Below, in pieces: positions 25,982-33,571 of a stretch of DNA of 64,000 bases. The stretch comes from Labedella gwakjiensis (GTDB lineage Bacteria; Actinomycetota; Actinomycetes; Actinomycetales; Microbacteriaceae), in the NCBI RefSeq assembly GCF_003014675.1, contig NZ_PYAU01000001.1, positions 248,001 through 312,000 on the forward strand. Reading direction: 5' to 3'. Made by a program: the position numbers and the translations under genes. Position 1 is the first letter of the stretch, and each line of letters opens with the position of its first letter. Under the pieces are notes generated by a model. It ran no database searches. It was not told where the DNA came from and saw nothing but the letters and a program-made list of their open reading frames with translations.

Positions 25982-27360
25982 CCGGATCGGCGGCCGTGCT
26001 CGACGCGTTGCGGTCCGCCCTCGGCGACGCCGTCGTCACCGATCCCGCCCGGCTCGACGCCGCCCGAGGTGACAAGTCGGGCCATCGTTCAGCCGCACCG
26101 CCTCTCGCGATCGTCGATGCACGGTCGATCGAGGACGTGCAGGCGACGATGCGGGTCGCCACCGCCACCAGGACCCCCGTGGTCACACGCGGCGCGGGCA
26201 CCGGCCTCGCCGGAGCAGCCCTCGCGACGACCGGGGAGATCGTGCTCTCGACTCTCGCGATGGACAGGGTGCTGGAGATCGACGAGGACGACCTCGTGGC
26301 GGTCGTGCAACCGGGCATCCTCAACGGGCGGTTCAACGACATCCTCGGAGAGCGTGGACTCTGGTTCGCCCCGGACCCGGCATCCCGCGCCATCTCGACG
26401 ATCGGCGGCAACATCGCGACGGGTGCCGGCGGTCTTCTCTGCGCCAAGTATGGGGTGACGAGGGACGCGGTGCTCGGCCTCACCGTCGTGCTCGCGGACG
26501 GCCGGATCATCCGGACGGGACACCGGAGCGTCAAGGGCGTCACCGGTCTCGATCTGACAGCGCTCATGGTCGGGTCGGAGGGACTCCTCGGCGTCGTCGT
26601 CGAGGCCGTCGTGCGCATCCGACGTCGCGTCGAGGGCGCCGTCGCCACGATCGCGGCCTTCTTCCCCGACGCGGCGAGCGCCGCACGGGCCGCGTCCGCC
26701 GTCTCGTCCGCCGGTGTGCAGCCCGCGGTCATGGAACTCATGGACGCGAGGTCCCTCGCCGCCGTCGACGCGCTCCTCGGTACGACCATGGGAGCAGCCG
26801 GTGCCGCACACCTCGCGGTGCAGACGGATGGACCGGCCGCGTCGACCGAAGCGGCGGAGGCCCTGGCCATCATCGAGTCCCTCGGCGGATCAGCCGAACT
26901 CACGACCGAGCCGGAGGAGGGCGAACGCCTCCTCGCCGTGCGCCGTGCGATGCACCCCGCGATGGAGAGGCTCGGCACGACCCTCATCGAAGACGTCTCG
27001 GTCCCGCGGAGCGCACTGCCCGCGATGTTCGCGGCCATCGCCGACGTGGAGGAGCGCTTCGGGGTGACGATCCCCACCGTCGCGCACGCCGGTGACGGGA
27101 ACCTGCACCCCAACTTCGTGTTCGAGGGCGATGTCGTTCCCGACCACATCTGGGAGGCCGCAGACGCCCTCTTCAGCGCCGCCCTCGCACTCGGCGGAAC
27201 ACTCACCGGTGAGCACGGCATCGGCGTCCTCAAGCGCCGCTGGCTGGAGGACGAACTCGGCGCCGATCAGGTCGAGCTCCAACGCGGGATCAAGGCGGTC
27301 TTCGATCCGCTCGGCATCCTCAACCCCGGCAAGGTCTTCACGCCCCTCGTCGCCGGCTGA
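25978..27360 (+). CDS. FAD-binding oxidase, GlcD/D-lactate dehydrogenase type
   Basis: 460 residues of the vanillyl-alcohol-oxidase flavoprotein fold. The FAD-binding part (about 35-215) has TPVVTRGAGTGLAGAALATTGEIVLS and ISTIGGNIATGAGGLLCAKYGVTRDAVLGLTVVLADG. The C-terminal cap ends with the metal-binding HAGDGNLHPNFVF and GTLTGEHGIGVLKRRWL motifs typical of GlcD, D-2-hydroxyglutarate and D-lactate dehydrogenases. No glcE/glcF or iron-sulfur partner is adjacent, so the electron acceptor and exact 2-hydroxyacid are uncertain. Confidence 0.93.
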   Translation: MTGSAAVLDALRSALGDAVVTDPARLDAARGDKSGHRSAAPPLAIVDARSIEDVQATMRVATATRTPVVTRGAGTGLAGAALATTGEIVLSTLAMDRVLEIDEDDLVAVVQPGILNGRFNDILGERGLWFAPDPASRAISTIGGNIATGAGGLLCAKYGVTRDAVLGLTVVLADGRIIRTGHRSVKGVTGLDLTALMVGSEGLLGVVVEAVVRIRRRVEGAVATIAAFFPDAASAARAASAVSSAGVQPAVMELMDARSLAAVDALLGTTMGAAGAAHLAVQTDGPAASTEAAEALAIIESLGGSAELTTEPEEGERLLAVRRAMHPAMERLGTTLIEDVSVPRSALPAMFAAIADVEERFGVTIPTVAHAGDGNLHPNFVFEGDVVPDHIWEAADALFSAALALGGTLTGEHGIGVLKRRWLEDELGADQVELQRGIKAVFDPLGILNPGKVFTPLVAG

Positions 27361-27382
27361 GAGCGGATCTCACGGCGTCGCG

Positions 27383-28309
27383 TCAGTGGACGTCGGCGCC
27401 TTCCCGATCCGCGACGATCGCCGCCCCGAACGCGGCGGCGGGCAGGGCACGGGGAAGGAGGTCGATCCCCGAGGCCAGATCGAGAGACGCGAGGAAGTCC
27501 GATCCCGCGGCCGATGTCCGGAGCTCGAGCCTGACGGCCTCGACGAGCCGCTCGCCCAAGGCGGTCACGCCTCCCCCCACGACCAGGCGATCCGGATCTA
27601 CCGACAGCGTCAACACGGTCAGGGCGCACGCGACTCCGCGCGCGATCCCGTCACGGATGCGGAGGGCCAGCTCGTCGCCGCGGTCCGCTGCGTCGAAGAC
27701 GGCGAGCACGGGGTAATCGCTCACCTGACCCCAGCGCTCGGCGACGTACGCGCCGCCTGCGAGCGTCTCGATGCAGCCGCGTTGCCCGCAACGGCATGCG
27801 TGCCCCTCGGGGTCGACGGCGATGTGCCCGACCTCCCCGGCTGTCCCCCGCCTGCCCCGGTGGAGCCGCCCGTCGAGAACGTGACCGGCCGCGACGCCCG
27901 TCCCGAGATTCAGGTAGACGAACGACCCGGTGGCGCCGAGGATGCGTGCGGCTCCGAGGGCCGCCGCCTTCACATCGTTCTCGACGACGACGGGATGGCC
28001 CGTCCGTTCGCGGAGGATGGTCGCGAGGTCGAGGTCCTCGACCCCGAGGTTGACGGCGTGCCGCACGGCGCCGCCCTCCCCCACCTGACCTGGTACCCCG
28101 ACGCCGACGGAGACGATGTCGGCGGCCCCGGCCCCGGAGAGCTCCGTCAGCTCCTCGACCGCGCGGACGGCGGTGTCGATGACGCCGGCAGGGCCCCAGC
28201 TCGTCGCGCTCCTCACGCGGTGGCGGATCGCGTCCTCGTCGTCGATGAGGACGGCGTCGGTCTTCGTGCCTCCGATGTCGAGCCCGATGCGGAGGTGCCC
28301 GCCGCTCAT
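27383..28309 (-). CDS. ROK-family sugar kinase
   Basis: 308 residues without an N-terminal helix-turn-helix, so a kinase rather than a repressor. It has the ATP phosphate loop LDIGGTKTDAVLIDD, the ROK catalytic region VENDVKAAALGAARILG, NLGTGVAAGHVLDG, the HxCxCGxxGCxE-type zinc site (HACRCGQRGCIETLAGG) and the adenosine loop LVVGGGVT. Its ATG overlaps the second permease stop by four bases, so it is the last gene of the sugar importer operon and probably phosphorylates the imported sugar. The specific hexose or amino sugar is not decided by sequence. Confidence 0.93.
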   Translation of the reverse strand: MSGGHLRIGLDIGGTKTDAVLIDDEDAIRHRVRSATSWGPAGVIDTAVRAVEELTELSGAGAADIVSVGVGVPGQVGEGGAVRHAVNLGVEDLDLATILRERTGHPVVVENDVKAAALGAARILGATGSFVYLNLGTGVAAGHVLDGRLHRGRRGTAGEVGHIAVDPEGHACRCGQRGCIETLAGGAYVAERWGQVSDYPVLAVFDAADRGDELALRIRDGIARGVACALTVLTLSVDPDRLVVGGGVTALGERLVEAVRLELRTSAAGSDFLASLDLASGIDLLPRALPAAAFGAAIVADREGADVH

Positions 28310-29268
28310 CCCTTCACCGCGCCGCTGACGAGTCCGCCCGTCATCCGCCCCTGCACGATGAGGAAGAAGATGACCACGGGCACGGCGAGGAGCGTCGATC
28401 CCGCCATGATGGCCGCCCAGTTCGTCGCCTGCGTCGACTGCTGGAAGGCACGCAGCCAGATCGGAAGCGTGTACGAGCCGGGGCTCTGCATGATGATGAG
28501 CGCCATGAGGAACTCGTTCCACGCCTGGATGAACGCGAAGACACCCGTCGCGACGAGCCCGGGGGCGAGGAGGGGAAAGGTGATGCGCCAGAACGCCTGG
28601 CCGCGGCTGCAGCCGTCGATCATCGCCGCCTCCTCGAGGTCGGCCGGCACCCCGGCGACGAAGCCCCTCAGCGTCCAGAGCGTGAACGGGAGGACGCCCG
28701 CGAGGTAGACGATCGTGAGACCGATGATCGTGTTGAGCAATCGCCAGCCGTCGATCATCCCGAAGAGCGTGAACATCATCGCCTCCCCCGGGATCATCTG
28801 GACCACGAGAAGCGCGATCACGAACTGCCGGCGCCCCCGGAATCGGAACCGGGAGAGCGCGAGCGCCCCGAGGAACGCGAAGACGAGGCAGATGACGAGG
28901 GTCAGTCCCGTCACGCCGAGCGACATCACGAAGGACGACGGGAAGTTCGCACGGTCGGGGCGAGCCGGCTCGAAGAGCACGGTCACGTAGTTGCGCAGCG
29001 TGAAGTTCTCCGGCCACCACTGCGGCGTCGGAGCGATGACGTCGGCGTTCGGCTTGAACGACGTGTTGAGCATCCAGTACACCGGGAACACCGAGCAGAC
29101 GAAGACGACGACGGCCGCGATGCCGAGGGCCACGCGGGCACCGGCGGATCGGACGCGGCCGGCGCGCGGACGTCGGGCGGGAGGGCGGGGCGCGCCGACG
29201 AGCGCCGTCGCCGCCGCGACGGGCGCGACCGTTGACGATGCCGCGGCAGTGGAGAGGGAGGTGCTCAT
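28306..29268 (-). CDS. Carbohydrate ABC transporter permease (MalG/DasC-like)
   Basis: 320 residues. An Ala/Pro/Arg-rich cytoplasmic N-terminus of about 50 residues precedes six membrane segments, with FPVYWMLNTSFKPNADV after the first and the EAA loop DLEEAAMIDGCSRGQAFWRITFPLLAPGLVATGVF. Overlaps the upstream permease and the downstream kinase gene by four bases each. Confidence 0.95.
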   Translation of the reverse strand: MSTSLSTAAASSTVAPVAAATALVGAPRPPARRPRAGRVRSAGARVALGIAAVVVFVCSVFPVYWMLNTSFKPNADVIAPTPQWWPENFTLRNYVTVLFEPARPDRANFPSSFVMSLGVTGLTLVICLVFAFLGALALSRFRFRGRRQFVIALLVVQMIPGEAMMFTLFGMIDGWRLLNTIIGLTIVYLAGVLPFTLWTLRGFVAGVPADLEEAAMIDGCSRGQAFWRITFPLLAPGLVATGVFAFIQAWNEFLMALIIMQSPGSYTLPIWLRAFQQSTQATNWAAIMAGSTLLAVPVVIFFLIVQGRMTGGLVSGAVKG

Positions 29269-30239
29269 TGCTCTTCGTCCTTCACGGTCTTGCGCACGTA
29301 GTAGAGGGAGATCACGAGGAGCATCGCGACCATCACGAACGAGACGGCACCTGCGGCCCCGAGGTTGGAGGTTCCGAGGTGGTAGATGTACGTCCCGAAG
29401 ACATCGGTCTGGCTGGAGATGCCGCCCATGCCCTGGAGGGTGAAGACCTGCGTGAAGACGCGCAGGTCCCAGATCATCTGGAGGACGACGGTCACGAGCA
29501 GGATGCTCCTGATGTACGGCACCACGATGAGGAAGAAGCGCTTCGGCCCGCCGGCCCCGTCGAGCTGCGCGGCCTCGAGGATCTCGTCCGGCACCTGCGT
29601 CAGTCCCGCGTAGACGACGAAGGCGACGAAGGGAACCGACTGCCACGTGATGATCACGACGAGCACCGCGAAGAACGACACGGGATCGATGAGCCAGGAG
29701 TGCCCGGTGAAGGTGTCGCTCGCCGTCACCGCGTTGAGCACCCAGTTGAGGAGTCCGTATTTCGTATCCACGATCCAGCCCCACACCACGACGGCAGAGA
29801 GGGGTGGCATCGCCCAGGCGAGCAGCAGCCCGATCTGCACGAGCAGGCGCAGGACGCGTCCGAGCCGGGTCATCAGGAGCGCGATGAGGATGCCGAGCAC
29901 CATCGTCACGACGACGAGAACCGCCATCAGAGCGAAGCTCCGCAGCGCGACGGCCCAGAACTCCGGGTCCGTCAGGATCGCGACGTAGTTGTCGACGCCG
30001 ACCCACTCGGGCGGTGCGCCGAAGATCTGCGCCTTGCCGTACTCCTGGAGCGAGTTGAGCATCATCCGCACGAGCGGGTACCCCGTCATGACCAGGAGGA
30101 TCACGGCGGACGGCAGCAGCAGCATCCACGGTGCGAGGCGGACACGGAGCGGTCGTCTCCGTCCGCCCGGCCACGGGGCCGGTATCGCTGTGCGCTCGCC
30201 CCTCCGGGGATCTGTGGGCGGCGGTGCTGTCGTGGTCAT
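29265..30239 (-). CDS. Carbohydrate ABC transporter permease (MalF/DasB-like)
   Basis: 324 residues with six membrane segments (first: LAPWMLLLPSAVILLVMTGYPLVRMMLNSL) and the EAA loop EILEAAQLDGAGGPKRFFLIVVPYIRSIL. ATG 30239 is preferred because upstream codons fall in the hairpin-containing spacer. No ATPase gene is in this operon; such importers commonly share a genome-encoded MsiK-type ATPase (family knowledge, not seen here). Confidence 0.95.
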   Translation of the reverse strand: MTTTAPPPTDPRRGERTAIPAPWPGGRRRPLRVRLAPWMLLLPSAVILLVMTGYPLVRMMLNSLQEYGKAQIFGAPPEWVGVDNYVAILTDPEFWAVALRSFALMAVLVVVTMVLGILIALLMTRLGRVLRLLVQIGLLLAWAMPPLSAVVVWGWIVDTKYGLLNWVLNAVTASDTFTGHSWLIDPVSFFAVLVVIITWQSVPFVAFVVYAGLTQVPDEILEAAQLDGAGGPKRFFLIVVPYIRSILLVTVVLQMIWDLRVFTQVFTLQGMGGISSQTDVFGTYIYHLGTSNLGAAGAVSFVMVAMLLVISLYYVRKTVKDEEQ

Positions 30240-30287
30240 CGTGTCCTCTCGCGGTCCGTCCGTCGTCTCGGCAGATCGTGGTCGTGT

Positions 30288-30324
30288 CGCGAGGGGACGA
30301 CCGGTCGCCGGTCGGCCCCTCGCG
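30288..30324 (-). repeat. Strong intra-operon hairpin between binding-protein and permease genes
   Basis: The outer arms CGCGAGGGG and CCCCTCGCG and inner arms CGACCGG and CCGGTCG, with one mismatch between them and a TCG loop, lie seven bases after the binding-protein stop. No T-run follows on the minus strand. Such hairpins often stabilise the upstream mRNA so the binding protein is made in excess over permeases (known for malE-malF; inferred here). Confidence 0.7.
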
Positions 30325-30330
30325 GCATCC

Positions 30331-31593
30331 TCAACTGTTGAGGATGTCCTCGATCTGCTCGTCGAGGGAGGCGGCGATCTCGGCGGCGTCTGCACCCTGC
30401 GCGAGCTGGACGAATGCGTCCTGCAGGATCTGCGCGGCCTCGACGTCGGCCCACTTCGGCGCGGCCGGCGTCAGTCGGGCGTTCTTCGCGGCCTCGGCCG
30501 CGGCGGCGGTGACCGCGTCGTCGGGGAGCGCGGCCTCCGCACCGGCGATCGCGGGGATGAGTCCGTTCTCGGCGAGGAGCTTCTGGTAGTCCTCGGAGAG
30601 GATGATCTTGAGCGCCGAGTAGGCGAGGTCCTGGTGCGCCGACTTCGCGGGGATGGCGATGTTCGAGCCTCCGGCGAACGCCGCAGCCGCGCCGCCGTCC
30701 TTGCCCGGGAGGGCCATGGCGGTGATGTCCTTGCCGTAGGTGTCGGGGCAGCCGGGCGTCTCCGCGTCGGCCGCGGCCTTGATGGACCACTGGAACCAGC
30801 TGGGGGCGGACAGGAAGCCGACCGATCCCTCGCAGAACGGGACCTGCGCGTTCGTCTCGTCACCGTCCTTCGGGGCACCGGACGCCGACGAATACACCTC
30901 CTGCATCTGCTCGAGGCCCGCGATGCCGCCCTCGGTGGAGAACCCGGCCTCCCAGGTGCCGTCGTCCGCCTGCTCGGCGACGAAGCCGCCGTTCTCCCAG
31001 ACGAACGGGAGCACGTTGTACCAGTCCTTGCCCGGCGCGTAGATGCCGGAGGCGAGGCCGCCCTCCTTGAGCGCGACGCCCTGCTCCACGTACTCGTCGA
31101 GGGTCGTCGGCACCGAATCGCCCACGATGGACGGGCTGTAGAACACCACACGGGCGCCCGAATAGTACGGCGCGGCGTAGAAGGAGCCGTCGTAGCTGCC
31201 CGCCTCCACGAATCCCTGCAGGAGGTCGTCGCCGCCGAGCTCCTCGTACTTCTCGGTCAGGTCGGTGAAGGCCCCGGCGCTCGTGAAGGCCGCGGCCTGG
31301 GTGTTGCCGATCTCGACCACGTCGGGCGAATCGGAACCGGACAGTGCCGTCGTGTACTTGTCGACGAGACCGTTCCACTGCTGCTCCTCGATCACGAGGG
31401 TCGAGCCGGGGTTCTCCGCCTCGAACGTCTCCTTGAGATACTCGCGGGCGGTGTCAGGGGTGTCGGTCCCGACGAGCCAGACGCGGATCTCGGCCGACGC
31501 GTCGCCGCCGCCTCCCGTCGTCGAGCCGCCGCTGCAACCGGCGAGGGCGAGCGCTGCGACGGTGCCGAGCGCGAGGGTACCGAGCTTCCTCAT
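30331..31593 (-). CDS. Sugar ABC transporter substrate-binding lipoprotein (family 1, DasA/NgcE-like)
   Basis: A 420-residue lipoprotein with lipobox LALAGC (Cys about 20), then a Gly/Ser/Thr spacer. The mature part has the SBP_bac_1 fold; the stretch IEEQQWNGLVDKYTTALSGSDSPDVVEIGNTQAAAF resembles chitobiose/GlcNAc binding proteins of the DasA/NgcE group (QQW-G--TTAL---PDV-EIGNTQ). That similarity is from memory and gives only a hint of ligand. AAAGGA precedes ATG 31593. First gene of the importer operon. Confidence 0.93.
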   Translation of the reverse strand: MRKLGTLALGTVAALALAGCSGGSTTGGGGDASAEIRVWLVGTDTPDTAREYLKETFEAENPGSTLVIEEQQWNGLVDKYTTALSGSDSPDVVEIGNTQAAAFTSAGAFTDLTEKYEELGGDDLLQGFVEAGSYDGSFYAAPYYSGARVVFYSPSIVGDSVPTTLDEYVEQGVALKEGGLASGIYAPGKDWYNVLPFVWENGGFVAEQADDGTWEAGFSTEGGIAGLEQMQEVYSSASGAPKDGDETNAQVPFCEGSVGFLSAPSWFQWSIKAAADAETPGCPDTYGKDITAMALPGKDGGAAAAFAGGSNIAIPAKSAHQDLAYSALKIILSEDYQKLLAENGLIPAIAGAEAALPDDAVTAAAAEAAKNARLTPAAPKWADVEAAQILQDAFVQLAQGADAAEIAASLDEQIEDILNS

Positions 31594-31620
31594 GTGTCGT
31601 GTCCTTTTCTGGTGGGATGA

Positions 31621-31641
31621 CGACCGGCGGTCGCCGGTCGG
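31621..31641. repeat. Inverted repeat in the leader of the binding-protein gene
   Basis: CGACCGGCG and its complement CGCCGGTCG flank a GT centre, 28-48 bases upstream of the binding-protein ATG. The same core recurs inside the hairpin after the gene (30298-30315). It could be an operator or a 5' mRNA hairpin. Confidence 0.45.
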
Positions 31642-31694
31642 ATGAGGTGGTGCCGTGGTGCGAGGTGCGTGGTGCGGTTGGGATCGTGGTCGGG

Positions 31695-32891
31695 CTAGGA
31701 GACGCCGAGACTGCCGGAGAGCACGAGGACTGCGGCCCCGAGGAGCACGATGTCGTCGCCGAGGGAGGTCATGCGCAGCGAGAGTCCGCCGCTCATGCGT
31801 GTGATCGTCCGAGCCGTGATGGTGTCGGCCACGGCGTCGGCGAGCACGCCGTCGAGGAGGGCTGCGGGACCGGCGAGAACGATGTCCTCCAGTCCGAGCG
31901 TGCCGACCACGGGGGCGAGAGCGATCCCGAGCCGCTCCCCCGCCTCGCGGAGCACGGCGTCATGACCCTCGAGATCCAGGTCGTCCGGCCGGGCTGCGAG
32001 CTGCGCTTCGAGCCGGGGGACGGCCAACCAGGTCTCGAGGCACGCACGCTTGCCGCATGCGCACTCGAGTCCACCATCCGTTCCCACGGTCACGTGCCCG
32101 ATCTCGCCGGACGCCCCGTTCCGTCCGAGGACGAGGGATCCCCCGAGGAGGACCCCTGCACCGACACCGTGGCCGACCTTCACGACCATGACGTCTCCGT
32201 CGATGTCGCCGAAGCTGTATTCGGCGAGCACAGCGGCGTTCGCGTCGTTCACGACGGTCACGGGGTGTCCGAGAGCGTGCTCGAGGTCGGCGCGCAGCGC
32301 CACGTCCGTCCACCCGAGGTTGGGAGCGCTGAGCACCCGTCCTTCGGGATCCACGATGCCGGGGGACCCGACCCCGACGCCGAGGATGGGCTTCGTCGCG
32401 TCGGCGAGCAGCAGGCGAGCGAGGTCGATGACCGCGGTGGCGGCAGCGGTGCCCGCGAGTCCCGCGAGCGGGATGTCGCGGCGAGCCTCGATGTCACCGT
32501 CGAGGGAGAGGAGCGCACCACGGAACCGGGTCGACTCGGAGAGGTCGAGCGCGAGGATCTGGAAACCGGTCCGGTCGATATCGATGATCGTCGCGGGCTT
32601 CCCGGGCCTCACCGACTCGCTCGGGCCGCGCTCGAGGACGATCCCGTCGAGGATGAGCTCGGCCACGAGGTCCGACACGGTGACCCGCGTGAGCCCCGTC
32701 GCCCGTGCGACGTCGGCTCGGCTCATGGCGCCGGCGCGATAGAGCGTCTGCAGGACGAGCGACCGGTTGTGCGTCCTCGCGTGCTCCGGGAGCACCTTGC
32801 CGCGGGGGCGGAGCGAGCGCGTGAAGCCCGTGTGATCCTCCCGCTCGCGGCTGAGGAGCCCGCTCGTATCGGAGGTGAGGGTCGGCGACAT
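31695..32891 (-). CDS. ROK-family transcriptional repressor
   Basis: 398 residues, NagC/XylR-like. The N-terminal winged helix (about 40-95: HNRSLVLQTLYRAGAMSRADVARATGLTRVTVSDLVAELILDGIV) is fused to a ROK sugar-binding domain with VVNDANAAVLAEYSFG, KVGHGVGAGVLLGG and the zinc-site segment CACGKRACLETW. It lies 101 bases upstream of the sugar importer genes in the same direction and probably represses them until the sugar binds. A 19-base palindrome directly before its start suggests autoregulation. Confidence 0.94.
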   Translation of the reverse strand: MSPTLTSDTSGLLSREREDHTGFTRSLRPRGKVLPEHARTHNRSLVLQTLYRAGAMSRADVARATGLTRVTVSDLVAELILDGIVLERGPSESVRPGKPATIIDIDRTGFQILALDLSESTRFRGALLSLDGDIEARRDIPLAGLAGTAAATAVIDLARLLLADATKPILGVGVGSPGIVDPEGRVLSAPNLGWTDVALRADLEHALGHPVTVVNDANAAVLAEYSFGDIDGDVMVVKVGHGVGAGVLLGGSLVLGRNGASGEIGHVTVGTDGGLECACGKRACLETWLAVPRLEAQLAARPDDLDLEGHDAVLREAGERLGIALAPVVGTLGLEDIVLAGPAALLDGVLADAVADTITARTITRMSGGLSLRMTSLGDDIVLLGAAVLVLSGSLGVS

Positions 32892-32895
32892 GTTT

Positions 32896-32914
32896 GTTAG
32901 TAAACCTTACGAAC
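32896..32914. promoter_or_regulatory. Palindromic candidate operator of the ROK repressor
   Basis: GTTAGTAAACCTTACGAAC is an inverted repeat (GTTnGTAA-ACC-TTACnAAC, 7 of 8 pairs per arm) that ends five bases before the repressor ATG, in an AT-rich island unusual for this DNA. Placement over the start region fits autoregulation. No second copy was seen before the importer genes. Confidence 0.55.
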
Positions 32915-33066
32915 TAAATACGCGCAAGAGTCTTCTCGCCGTCCGACCGCCCGTTACCCGATCGTCACCGTGGCCGTCCGGCTCGCCCCCGCCACCCCTC
33001 GGCCCGTTCCGCTCGGCGCTGTTAGGGTCGGGGCGTCACATTCACCTGAACGAGGGACCCCCCACC

Positions 33067-33489
33067 ATGACCAGCGCCACCACTCGCACGGCCCGGACCG
33101 TCGCCGGCCTCTTCGCCGTCACCGCACTCCTGCTCACCGGCTGCTCCGGCGGACAGTCGACGGCGGAGGCCTGCGCGCAGCTCAACTCCGAGCTCGAGGA
33201 CGCCTCGACGGAACTCACCTCCAGCATCTCGAACATGGCATCGGACCCGGAGGGCGCCATCGCCGCTCTCGAGACGTTCCAGGCCAGCTTCTCCGAGACG
33301 GTCGACGGCATCACGAACGAGGAGATCAAGGACCTCGGCGAGAACACCGAGGACGCTCTCGCCGACTACATCGAGGCCACGTCCGACGCGGTCGACGACC
33401 CGGAGAACGCCGACAGCGAGGCGCTCACCGATGCAATCGAGAACTTCCAGACCCAGACCTCGGCGTTCAACGAGGCCTGCGGCTCCTGA
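33067..33489 (+). CDS. Small lipoprotein of unknown function
   Basis: 140 residues. A signal peptide with lipobox LLLTGC (Cys about 25) is followed by an acidic, alpha-helical mature part rich in Glu, Asp, Ala and Ser (AACAQLNSELEDASTELTSSISN-like heptads). Two further Cys residues, near the start and third from the end of the mature part (AEACAQ; NEACGS), could form a disulfide. Similar short acidic lipoproteins are common in Microbacteriaceae; no function is assigned. GAGGG lies upstream of ATG 33067. Confidence 0.8.
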   Translation: MTSATTRTARTVAGLFAVTALLLTGCSGGQSTAEACAQLNSELEDASTELTSSISNMASDPEGAIAALETFQASFSETVDGITNEEIKDLGENTEDALADYIEATSDAVDDPENADSEALTDAIENFQTQTSAFNEACGS

Positions 33490-33504
33490 CCCCTCCCCCG
33501 CCTA

Positions 33505-33562
33505 CCCCAAAAAGATGGCGATCCTGCACGGAATTCCGTGCAGGATCGCCATCTTTATGGGG
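33505..33562. terminator. Bidirectional terminator, perfect 46-base palindrome
   Basis: Arms of 23 bases (33511-33533 and 33534-33556) pair without mismatch around GGAATTCC, with A-rich and T-rich outer edges (AAAGATGG... / ...CCATCTTT) and flanking CCCC/GGGG. It separates the convergent lipoprotein and subtilase genes. Confidence 0.9.
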
Positions 33563-33571
33563 TGAGGTGGA

